A DNA stretch of 64,000 nucleotides. It comes from Solimonas sp. (GTDB lineage Bacteria > Pseudomonadota > Gammaproteobacteria > Nevskiales > Nevskiaceae). The notes under the pieces were generated by a model that worked only from the letters and a program-made list of their open reading frames with translations, made no database searches and was not told the DNA's origin. Location of the stretch: the NCBI GenBank assembly GCA_030149365.1, contig JASBRP010000056.1, positions 1 through 64,000 of the forward strand, written 5' to 3'. The position numbers and the translations under genes are program-made. The first letter of the stretch is position 1, and each line of letters starts with the position of its first letter. Shown piece by piece: positions 57,679 to 64,000 of this stretch.

Positions 57679-59787
57679 ATGGCGATCTCCGCCTATCCTG
57701 CAGCGCCCGTCACCAAGACGTTCCGCTACGGCAATCACACCGTCAGCCTCCAGACCGCCCACATGGCCCGCCAGGCCACCGGCGCCGTCGTCGTCAACAT
57801 CGACGACACCGTCGTGCTGGTCACCGTGGTCGCCAAGAAAGAAGCCAAGCCGGAGCAGGATTTCTTCCCGCTCACGGTCGACTACATGGAGAAGTTCTAC
57901 GCCGGCGGCCGCATCCCGGGTGGCTTCTTCAAGCGTGAAGGCCGTCCGACCGAGAAGGAAACCCTGACCTCGCGCCTGATCGACCGCCCGATCCGCCCGC
58001 TGTTCCCGGAAGGCTATTACAACGAGATCCAGCTGATCGCCCAGGTCGTCTCGCTGAACCCGGAAGTGGACGGTGACATCCCGGCCCTGATCGGCGCTTC
58101 CGCCGCCCTGGCGCTGTCCGGCGTGCCCTTCCAGGGCCCGATCGGCGCCGCCCGCGTCGGTTACAAGAACGGCAACTACATCCTCAACCCGAACGTCTCC
58201 GAGCTGGTGGATTCCGAGCTCGACCTCGTCGTCGCCGGCACCAAGGACGCCGTGCTGATGGTGGAGTCCGAGGCCGACATGCTGTCCGAGCAGGTCATGC
58301 TCGGCGCCGTGCTGTTCGGTCACGAGCAGATGCAGGCCGCCATCACCGCGATCAACGAATTCGTTGCCGAAGCCGGCAAGCCGAAGTGGGACTGGAAGGC
58401 GGGCGACCGCTCCGCCGTCAAGGCCTTCGTCGCGCCCTTCGAGGGCAAGATCGCCGAAGCCTACGGCTTCACCGACAAGCAGGTCCGCTACGGCAAGCTC
58501 GACGAAGTGGCCAAGGCCGCCAAGGCCGCGCGTCCGGTCGACGGCAGCCTGACCGACAACCAGATCAAGTACGAACTGGACGAGCTCAAGGCCAAGATCG
58601 TGCGTAACCGCATCCTCGATGGCCACCCGCGCATCGACGGCCGCGACAAGGTCACCGTGCGTCCGCTGTCGATCAACGTCGGTACGCTGCCGCGCACCCA
58701 CGGTTCTGCCGTGTTCACCCGTGGCGAGACCCAGGCCCTGGCCGTGGTCACGCTGGGTACCGGCAAGGACTACCAGATCATGGACGCCATCAGCGGCGAG
58801 TGGCATGAGCACTTCATGTTCCACTACAACTTCCCTCCGTACTCGGTGGGCGAGACCGGCCGTCTGAACTCCCCGAAGCGCCGCGAGATCGGCCACGGTC
58901 GCCTGGCCAAGCGCGGCGTCGCCGCCGTGATGCCGGACCTGCAGAAGGAATTCCCGTACGTGGTGCGCGTGGTTTCGGAAATCACCGAATCCAACGGCTC
59001 CTCGTCGATGGCCTCGGTCTGCGGCTCCAGCCTTGCGTTGATGGACGCCGGCGTGCCGATCAAGGCACCGGTGGCCGGTGTCGCCATGGGCCTGATCCTG
59101 GAAGAAGGCCGCTGGGCGGTGCTCACCGACATCCTCGGTGACGAAGACCACCTCGGCGACATGGACTTCAAGGTCGCCGGCACGCAGGACGGCATCACCG
59201 CCCTGCAGATGGACATCAAGGTCGCCGGCATCACCGGCGAGATCATGGCCCAGGCCCTCAAGCAGGCGAAGGACGCCCGCCTGACGATCCTGAACCAGAT
59301 GAACGAAGTGATCGCCAAGCCGCGCACCGAGCTGTCGATGCACGCGCCGCGCATCACCGTGATCAAGATCCACCCGGACAAGATCCGCGAGGTCATCGGC
59401 AAGGGCGGCGCCACCATCCAGGCGATCACCCGCGAGACCGGCACCTCGATCGACATCGATGACGACGGCACCATCAAGGTCGCCGCCGTTGACGGCAAGG
59501 CTGCCGAAGCCGCGATCGCGCGCATCAACGCGCTGACCCGCGACGTCGAAGTCGGCACGATCTACGAAGGCAAGGTCGCCAAGATCATGGACTTCGGCGC
59601 GTTCGTGACGATCACCCCGGGCAAGGACGGCCTGGTCCACATTTCGCAGCTCTCCGACAAGCGGGTCGAGAAGGTGGAAGACGTCGTCAAGGAAGGCCAG
59701 ATCGTCAAGGTCAAGGTCCTCGAGGTCAGCAAGGACGGCAAGATCCGCTTGTCCATGAAGTCCTTGGACGTGGATGCCCAGGCCTGA
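57679..59787 (+). CDS. pnp: Polyribonucleotide nucleotidyltransferase (PNPase)
   Basis: Phosphorolytic 3'-5' exoribonuclease and degradosome component. The 702-residue product has two RNase PH domains ([35 protein letters not shown] and [20 protein letters not shown]). A KH domain follows ([20 protein letters not shown] near residue 570), then a C-terminal S1 domain ([20 protein letters not shown]). Two ATGs exist; GAGG at 57667-57670 is 8 nt from the second, so I start at 57679 instead of 57673. Confidence 0.96.
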   Translation: MAISAYPAAPVTKTFRYGNHTVSLQTAHMARQATGAVVVNIDDTVVLVTVVAKKEAKPEQDFFPLTVDYMEKFYAGGRIPGGFFKREGRPTEKETLTSRLIDRPIRPLFPEGYYNEIQLIAQVVSLNPEVDGDIPALIGASAALALSGVPFQGPIGAARVGYKNGNYILNPNVSELVDSELDLVVAGTKDAVLMVESEADMLSEQVMLGAVLFGHEQMQAAITAINEFVAEAGKPKWDWKAGDRSAVKAFVAPFEGKIAEAYGFTDKQVRYGKLDEVAKAAKAARPVDGSLTDNQIKYELDELKAKIVRNRILDGHPRIDGRDKVTVRPLSINVGTLPRTHGSAVFTRGETQALAVVTLGTGKDYQIMDAISGEWHEHFMFHYNFPPYSVGETGRLNSPKRREIGHGRLAKRGVAAVMPDLQKEFPYVVRVVSEITESNGSSSMASVCGSSLALMDAGVPIKAPVAGVAMGLILEEGRWAVLTDILGDEDHLGDMDFKVAGTQDGITALQMDIKVAGITGEIMAQALKQAKDARLTILNQMNEVIAKPRTELSMHAPRITVIKIHPDKIREVIGKGGATIQAITRETGTSIDIDDDGTIKVAAVDGKAAEAAIARINALTRDVEVGTIYEGKVAKIMDFGAFVTITPGKDGLVHISQLSDKRVEKVEDVVKEGQIVKVKVLEVSKDGKIRLSMKSLDVDAQA

Positions 59788-59836
59788 TCAGCTTGATTTG
59801 TGCGCTGCGATGAACGCACAATAATTGTAGTGGCAG

Positions 59837-59873
59837 CTTGTGGCGCACCGAGAGGTGCGCCACAAGTCTTTCT
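59837..59873 (+). terminator. Strong terminator after pnp
   Basis: A perfect 13-bp stem (59837-59849 with 59854-59866) capped by a GAGA tetraloop and followed by TCTTTCT. It ends the rpsO-pnp transcript 50 bp past the pnp stop. Confidence 0.85.
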
Positions 59874-59966
59874 GGAGAGGGGGAAACGCGCCGATTACAA
59901 CCATAATGACGGCGCAAAATATAAAAACTGAGTGGCTTAAGCAGCGGTTTGAAAATGGCGGTCCAT

Positions 59967-60092
59967 AAAAAAACCCCCGGGGGGACCGGGGGCAAGGTGC
60001 GAGAAAGGCGCTAGGCCTTTCTGGAGGAGACCGTTCAGACCCGGCAGCGCAACCCGTTGCCGGGTTTTTTGTTGTCTGCCGTTCTATGTTGC
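59967..60092 (-). ncRNA. Predicted small regulatory RNA with anti-Shine-Dalgarno stretch
   Basis: The 59788-60264 gap holds no credible ORF. On the minus strand, a consensus promoter predicts a start near 60091. The RNA would fold as hairpin 1 (60039-60046 with 60058-60065), then a single-stranded part containing UCUCCUCC (60030-60023). Hairpin 2 follows (60002-60009 with 60015-60022, 8 bp), then a terminator hairpin (59974-59980 with 59986-59992, CCCCCGG/CCGGGGG) with seven U (59973-59967). pnp has its own terminator at 59837-59873, so these hairpins are not needed for it. The CUCCUCC stretch can pair with ribosome-binding sites, which suggests a trans-acting translational repressor. No known family was recognised. 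Confidence 0.7.
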
Positions 60093-60099
60093 AGTGCAG
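60088..60099. promoter_or_regulatory. PhaR-like operator at the small-RNA start
   Basis: On the minus strand CTGCACTGCAAC overlaps the -10 box and the predicted start of the small RNA. PhaR regulators bind TGC-n-GCA-type sites, and phaR lies next door. Bound here, a repressor would block initiation. Confidence 0.5.
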
Positions 60100-60126
60100 T
60101 ATAGGTATGGTTAGCGTGCTTGTCAA
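60098..60126 (-). promoter_or_regulatory. Consensus sigma70 promoter of the small RNA
   Basis: Read on the minus strand: TTGACA (60126-60121), exactly 17 bp, TATACT (60103-60098). The bases just upstream (60127-60150) are almost all A/T, like an UP element. Five of six -10 bases and all six -35 bases match consensus, so strong transcription is expected. Confidence 0.8.
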
Positions 60127-60190
60127 TAAATTTAACGAAAATTTAATAACAGGCTAATCAATCACTTAATGCAAAAATACAGCTGTCTTT

Positions 60191-60204
60191 TTGTGCACTG
60201 CAAC
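60191..60204. promoter_or_regulatory. Second PhaR-like operator, upstream of the small RNA
   Basis: TTGTGCACTGCAAC shares the 11-mer TGCACTGCAAC with the site at 60088-60098 but in the opposite orientation. The two sites bracket the AT-rich 60105-60190 segment, which would allow looping or cooperative binding. Confidence 0.45.
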
Positions 60205-60215
60205 GTAGCTTGGGA

Positions 60216-60253
60216 ACAAAAAAGCCGCCTGCCCCGGATGGGGTAGGCGGCTT
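60216..60253 (-). terminator. Terminator of phaR
   Basis: On the minus strand the arms 60253-60240 and 60235-60222 pair (one mismatch) around ATCC, and the run TTTTTTGTT follows. It starts 11 bp after the phaR stop. Confidence 0.85.
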
Positions 60254-60264
60254 CGTTCAGGACC

Positions 60265-60783
60265 TTACTCGGAGGGCGGCAGCTCTTCGCCGTTCTCGTC
60301 GATGCCGGCGCGGCGCTTGATCAGCTTGGCCTTGGTCGAGAGGTTCTTCAGGAACTCACGGCGCACAGAGCGCCAGATCGGCACCTGCTTGTCGGCCATT
60401 TCCTTGAGTACGTGCAGCGGCTGCTGAGCCTGGCCCAGCATGTTGCGCAGCTGGTCGGTGAACTGGCTCTGCTGGTCCTGGAACAACTGGGCCGAGAGTT
60501 CCAGGTAACGGCTGATGCTGGTCTGCATCGGGTCGCCGTAATAGCGGATGATCGACTCCAGCAGGTCGTTGGTGAAGATCGGGTTGCCGCCTTCTTCCTG
60601 CTCGGCGATCACCTGCAGCAGGATGCTGCGGGTGATGTCGTCGTGGGTTCGTTTGTCCTCCACCCGGAACTTGGCACCCTGCAGCACCAGCAGCCGGATT
60701 TCTTCCAGCGTGATGTAGCGGCTGATGTGCGTGTCATAGAGACGACGGTTCGGGTACTTCTTGATGATGCGGATGTCGGACAT
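60265..60783 (-). CDS. phaR: Polyhydroxyalkanoate synthesis repressor PhaR
   Basis: DNA-binding regulator that also binds PHA granules; it represses phasin and its own gene until polymer accumulates. The 172-residue product has the PHA accumulation regulator DNA-binding domain (IIKKYPNRRLYDTHISRYIT; KFRVEDKRTHDDITRSILLQ). The PHB regulatory domain follows (NPIFTNDLLESIIRYYGDPM; QSQFTDQLRNMLG). I start at ATG 60783 (MSDIRIIKKYPN), where the family begins; the frame is open to 60831. No phaC or phasin gene is in this window. TGC-rich operators lie upstream. Confidence 0.9.
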   Translation of the reverse strand: MSDIRIIKKYPNRRLYDTHISRYITLEEIRLLVLQGAKFRVEDKRTHDDITRSILLQVIAEQEEGGNPIFTNDLLESIIRYYGDPMQTSISRYLELSAQLFQDQQSQFTDQLRNMLGQAQQPLHVLKEMADKQVPIWRSVRREFLKNLSTKAKLIKRRAGIDENGEELPPSE

Positions 60784-60800
60784 GTCGCTCTGGCTGGATT

Positions 60801-60826
60801 TTGCTGCACTGCGTTTGCTGCATAGC
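60801..60826. promoter_or_regulatory. PhaR-like operator upstream of phaR
   Basis: TTGCTGCACTGCG (60801-60813) and TTGCTGCATAGC (60814-60825) lie 18-42 bp before the phaR start and share the TGCACTGC core with the sites near the small RNA. This fits autoregulation. A weak TTGACC box (60845-60840, minus strand) is just upstream. Confidence 0.5.
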
Positions 60827-60841
60827 ATCATGCCAGAATGG

Positions 60842-61789
60842 TCAATTAGTCTCCACCTTGCGAGGTGGCGCCGCGATCAGCGCCTCGGGGCGCCAGTGGG
60901 CCAGGCCCCAGGCGAGGATTTCCGCCGGTGCTGCGCCCTGCAGTGAGGACGGCGGTTCCTGCCGCAGGGCCTGCAGGCAGTGCCACAGGTTGGGGCCGGC
61001 TTCGTCGGCCCGCAGCGGCGCTGCATGATTCTGCTTGCTGAGCTTGAGGCCATCGTCGCCCAGCAGCAGCGGCCCGTGGGCATAGGCGGGCGCTTGCCAG
61101 CCCAGCCGCTGTGTCAGCAGGCGCTGGCGGAACGTCGAACCCAGCAGGTCGGAGCCCCGCACCACCTCGGTGATGCCCTGGCGCTGCTCGTCCACCGCGC
61201 AGGCCAGCTGGTAGCCGGTCATCCCGTCGCTGCGTCGCAGCACGAAATCGCCGACCTCGGATTCCACTTGCCGTCGCTGCTCGCCCTGCCACCGGTCCGT
61301 GAAATGCAGCAGGCCTTCACCAACTCGCAGGCGCAGGGCCAGCGGCCGGCCGCGAGGTGGCGGGTGAAGGTGGCAGTGGCGGTCATAGACCGGGCCATCG
61401 GGGCCGGGCAGGGAGGTCTCCTGCAGCCGTGCGCGCGTGCAGGAGCAGGGGTAGGTGAGCCCCGCGGTGGACAGGTTTTCCAGGGCCTCGTCGTACTCCG
61501 CCTGGCAGGCGGTCTGGTAGCGCGGTTCGCCGTCCCAGACCAGGCCATGGGCTTCCAATTGCTGCAGGATGACGGTGTCCATGCCGGCCGGGCAGCGTGG
61601 CCGGTCCAGGTCGTCGATGCGCAGCAACCAGCGGCCGCCATGCGCGCGCGCCTGCAACCAACTGGCCGCCGCCGTCAGCAGCGAGCCCAGGTGCAAGGGG
61701 CCGCTCGGCGTCGGTGCAAAACGCCCGACGTAGGGTTTGTCGGGGTTTCCATCGGCCGTAGGGCCCCTGTCGTCGGTGGAATGCTGCAT
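60842..61789 (-). CDS. gluQ: Glutamyl-Q tRNA(Asp) synthetase
   Basis: Truncated GluRS paralog that attaches glutamate to queuosine at position 34 of tRNA-Asp. The 315-residue product has the HIGH-like FAPTPSGPLHLGSL, the IDDLDRPRC segment and a KMSKS-like LKLSKQNH. The zinc site includes CSC and YDRHC in YPCSCTRARL and the following region. It lacks the anticodon-binding domain, as expected. phaR follows on the same strand; dksA, the usual neighbour, is absent. Confidence 0.93.
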   Translation of the reverse strand: MQHSTDDRGPTADGNPDKPYVGRFAPTPSGPLHLGSLLTAAASWLQARAHGGRWLLRIDDLDRPRCPAGMDTVILQQLEAHGLVWDGEPRYQTACQAEYDEALENLSTAGLTYPCSCTRARLQETSLPGPDGPVYDRHCHLHPPPRGRPLALRLRVGEGLLHFTDRWQGEQRRQVESEVGDFVLRRSDGMTGYQLACAVDEQRQGITEVVRGSDLLGSTFRQRLLTQRLGWQAPAYAHGPLLLGDDGLKLSKQNHAAPLRADEAGPNLWHCLQALRQEPPSSLQGAAPAEILAWGLAHWRPEALIAAPPRKVETN

Positions 61790-61840
61790 CTGTAAAGCCC
61801 GGGTCTACAGTAGATAGCACTGTGATGTGCATAACGGAAA

Positions 61841-61867
61841 GTGTGATGAAAGTGCGGAGAATCACAC
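61841..61867. promoter_or_regulatory. Inverted repeat upstream of the HAD gene
   Basis: GTGTGAT (61841-61847) and ATCACAC (61861-61867) form a perfect inverted pair with 13 bp between. The half-sites resemble those of CRP, but the spacing is not that of a CRP site (6 bp), so another dimeric regulator or chance is possible. Confidence 0.4.
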
Positions 61868-61971
61868 AATATGTTCGAAATCATGCTACAGTAATCTCAG
61901 TGTCAACAGTTGCAGGACACCATGGAATCCGAGCCTTGCCAAAGTAGTTGCCGTAACGTCGGAGCGGTCTC

Positions 61972-62802
61972 ATGACGTTACGGGCCGTACTGTTCGATGT
62001 GGACGGCACCCTCGCCGACACCGAGGCCCTGGGCCATCGCCCGGCCTACAACCGCGCCTTCCGCGAGTTGGGGCTGCAGTTCCGCTGGGGCCCCAAGCTC
62101 TACCGCCGCCTGCTGAAGCAGCCCGGTGGCCGCGAGCGCCTCAAGTACTTCTTCGAATCCGAGCGTCCCCCCCTGGGCGAGCACCAGGCCGAGGCCGACG
62201 CCAACATGGACGCCTGGGTTTCCCGCGTCCATGAACTGAAATCCCGCCACTTCAAGCGCTACATGCGCCACGGCCGCGTGCCGCTGCGCGCGGGCATCGC
62301 CCGCATCATGCGCGAGGCGCGCGAGGCCGGCGTGCAACTGGCCATCGTCACCAACGCCAGCCGCAAGACCCTGCACCCGGTGCTGCGTTACAGCATGGGG
62401 CCGGAGCTGGCGGCCGAGATCGCCGTGATCGCCAGCGGCGAGGAAGTGCGCAACAAGAAGCCCGCGCCGGATCTCTACCGCCTGGCCATGCAGCGTCTCG
62501 GCGTGACGCCGGAAGAGTGTGTGGTGCTGGAGGATTCGGAGATGGGCCTGGAAGCCGCCGCCGCCGCGGGCCTGGCCGCCGTGGTCACGGTCAATTCCGA
62601 CACCGTCGCGCAGGATTTCACCGAAGCCTCGCTGGTGGTTAGCAGCCTGGGCGAGCCGGGCGCGCCGACACGCGTGATCCGCGGCGAGCTTGGCGAGTAT
62701 CCCTGGGTGACGCTGGACACGCTGCGCCGCATCTGCGACGCGCGCCTGGCGCCGCCGGCGCCGGTCGCACTCACCGTGATGCGGCACGCCCAGGCCGCCT
62801 GA
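61972..62802 (+). CDS. HAD-superfamily hydrolase (CbbY/Gph-like)
   Basis: A 276-residue phosphatase-like protein. Motif I is LFDVDGTLADTEALGH with nucleophile Asp9. An alpha-helical cap follows (about residues 15-100), then motif II AIVTNAS, motif III Lys in NKKPAPDLYRLAM and motif IV VVLEDSEMGLEAAAAAG. This resembles CbbY-type sugar-phosphate phosphatases and beta-phosphoglucomutases. The C-terminal 50 residues (GAPTRVIRGELGEYPWVTLD) are extra. Substrate unknown. Divergent from gluQ across 182 bp. Confidence 0.85.
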   Translation: MTLRAVLFDVDGTLADTEALGHRPAYNRAFRELGLQFRWGPKLYRRLLKQPGGRERLKYFFESERPPLGEHQAEADANMDAWVSRVHELKSRHFKRYMRHGRVPLRAGIARIMREAREAGVQLAIVTNASRKTLHPVLRYSMGPELAAEIAVIASGEEVRNKKPAPDLYRLAMQRLGVTPEECVVLEDSEMGLEAAAAAGLAAVVTVNSDTVAQDFTEASLVVSSLGEPGAPTRVIRGELGEYPWVTLDTLRRICDARLAPPAPVALTVMRHAQAA

Positions 62803-62868
62803 GCGCTTCATCCCATTCCAACTGGCGGCGCCCTATACTCCCTCGAAAATTCAAGGGAGCGGCAATCC

Positions 62869-64000
62869 GTGCGACGCTGGAATGGCTGGGGCGACGACGC
62901 CGAGCATAACCCCCTGGGCGAAGATGCCCTGGCGTTCCTGCAGGAGCGCGTCGGCGAGACGCAGCCCAACCGCGATGCCACGCAGGACGAAGCATTGGCG
63001 AGAGTCCCTGCCAGCCGCCTGCCGCATTCCACCGTGTTCAGCACCGATGCGCGCCTGCGCATGCTGCGCGCGCGCGGCCAGAGCTTCCCCGACTGGGTGG
63101 CGATGAAGAGCGGCCGCTTCGGCCCGGTGGCCGACGGCGTCGCGCTGCCTTCCACTCACGAAGAAGCCGCCCAGGCCCTGGCCGAGGCGCAGCGCCTGGG
63201 CGCCCTGGTGATTCCCTACGGCGGCGGCACCAGTGTCGCGGGACACCTGGACGTGCCGGCCGGCGATCGCCCAGTGGTCAACATCTCGCTGGAGCGCATG
63301 AACCGCCTGGTCGACGTGGACGCCGAATGCCAGCTGGCGCGTATCGGCGCGGGCACGCCGGGGCCGATGGTCGAAGCGCAACTGGCGCGCTATGGCTTCC
63401 TGCTCGGGCACTTCCCGCAGTCCTATGAATACTCCACGGTCGGTGGCTGGGTGGTGACCCGGTCTTCCGGCCAGCAGTCCTACCGTTACGGCCGCATCGA
63501 GCAGATGTTCGCCGCCGGGCGTCTGGCGACGCCGCGCGGCGAGCTGCGCGTCGGCGGCCATCCGGCGTCTTCCGCCGGGCCGGACCTGCGCGAGGCCGTG
63601 CTCGGTTCGGAAGGGCGCTTCGGCCTGCTGACCGACGTCACCCTGCGCGTGCGCCCGCTGCCGCAGCAGGAGAGCTTCCACTCGGTGTTTTTCCCGAGCT
63701 GGGACGCTGGCCTGCAGGCCGTGCGCGCCATCACGCAGGCGGACGTGCCGCTGTCGATGCTGCGCCTGTCCAACGAGGTGGAGACCGAGACCCAGCTGCG
63801 CCTGGCCGGCCACCCCGAGATGATCAAGTGGCTGCAGCGCTACCTCGGTGTGCGGGGCATCGGCCCGGGCCAGTGCATGCTGGTCTTCGGCGTCACCGGC
63901 AGCCTGGCCGAGACCCGGCGCATGCGCCGCGACGCGCTGGCCCTGGCCAAGCGTCATCGTGGCGTGCATGTCGGCAAGACCATCGGCAAGGGCTGGGCCA
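62869..64000 (+). CDS. FAD-linked oxidase, alkyl-DHAP-synthase-like (5' part)
   Basis: A frame that starts at GTG 62869 (AAGGGAG 9 nt upstream) and runs off the window, giving at least 377 residues. The N-terminus RRWNGWGDDAEHN resembles bacterial homologs of alkyldihydroxyacetonephosphate synthase. The FAD-binding (PCMH) domain has VIPYGGGTSVAGHL, LARIGAGTPGPMVEAQLARY, FPQSYEYSTVGGWVVTRSSG and GSEGRFGLLTDVTLRVRPLP. Typical members in this phylum oxidise 2-hydroxy acids or act in lipid metabolism. The C-terminal FAD-oxidase domain is outside the window. Confidence 0.87.
   Translation, partial: MRRWNGWGDDAEHNPLGEDALAFLQERVGETQPNRDATQDEALARVPASRLPHSTVFSTDARLRMLRARGQSFPDWVAMKSGRFGPVADGVALPSTHEEAAQALAEAQRLGALVIPYGGGTSVAGHLDVPAGDRPVVNISLERMNRLVDVDAECQLARIGAGTPGPMVEAQLARYGFLLGHFPQSYEYSTVGGWVVTRSSGQQSYRYGRIEQMFAAGRLATPRGELRVGGHPASSAGPDLREAVLGSEGRFGLLTDVTLRVRPLPQQESFHSVFFPSWDAGLQAVRAITQADVPLSMLRLSNEVETETQLRLAGHPEMIKWLQRYLGVRGIGPGQCMLVFGVTGSLAETRRMRRDALALAKRHRGVHVGKTIGKGWA

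Noticed and set aside
60039..60070. Second pnp terminator on the plus strand
   Set aside because: The hairpin plus T-run could work that way, but pnp already has a strong terminator at 59837-59873, and the element fits better as the 5' hairpin of the minus-strand small RNA. A dual role is not excluded.

Overview
This is an ordinary chromosomal segment of a high-GC gammaproteobacterium. The order lolA-rarA-crcB-serS, the carAB-greA-rlmE-ftsH-folP-glmM-tpiA-secG run and the tRNA-fMet-rimP-nusA-infB-rbfA-truB-rpsO-pnp run are gammaproteobacterial. A DUF1302 outer-membrane protein, a GMC-type oxidase, a CRP/Vfr ortholog, a PhaR regulator, GGGAATC-type repeats and TGTAGGAGC-type REP palindromes together suggest the Nevskiales/Solimonadaceae-Xanthomonadales neighbourhood. 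This is inference; no 16S rRNA is present. No phage, transposase, integrase or CRISPR array was found. Codon use looks uniform. Layout: 0-4 kb is lolA, rarA, crcB and serS. 4.1-5.1 kb holds two exported proteins of unknown function on the minus strand. 5.4-11 kb is a sulfur-assimilation island (DUF934, sulfite reductase, CysB-type regulator, TauE/SafE exporter, siroheme synthase CysG), closed by an AraC-type regulator. 12.1-19.1 kb is a largely co-directional, partly translationally coupled envelope cluster: a DUF4282 protein, a DUF1302 outer-membrane protein, two related single-pass periplasmic repeat proteins, a probable Abi-alpha/DUF4393 protein, a DUF445 protein and a LolA-like periplasmic protein. 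19-21.3 kb holds small membrane or hypothetical genes and the CRP/Vfr gene. 21.4-29.7 kb holds a hybrid histidine kinase, a 1917-residue fusion enzyme (GMC oxidase + alpha/beta hydrolase + PhoD-like phosphatase) and a NarL-type response regulator. 29.7-39.1 kb is mixed housekeeping and small enzymes: phosphoglucomutase, DUF1249, GDSL esterase, gamma-carbonic anhydrase, SixA, RsmJ, SCP2, two thioesterases, Nudix, MazG-like, DapB and a PA0069-type radical SAM protein. 39.2-59.8 kb is the conserved core: carAB, greA, rlmE, ftsH, folP, glmM, tpiA, secG, tRNA-Leu, tRNA-fMet, rimP, nusA, infB, rbfA, truB, rpsO and pnp. 59.8-64 kb holds an intergenic region with a predicted small RNA, then phaR, gluQ, a HAD hydrolase and the start of a FAD-linked oxidase. 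The signal I rate highest is between pnp and phaR. On the minus strand there is a consensus sigma70 promoter (TTGACA, 17 bp, TATACT) with an AT-rich upstream element and a TGC-n-GCA operator of the kind PhaR binds over its start. It is followed by about 125 nt that form two hairpins, a CU-rich anti-Shine-Dalgarno stretch and a third hairpin ending in seven U. This looks like an unannotated trans-acting small RNA controlled by the neighbouring PHA regulator. Other points to follow up are the triple-domain enzyme with a Cys nucleophile, the envelope cluster with its repeat-protein pair, and a nested RNA structure in the carA leader.
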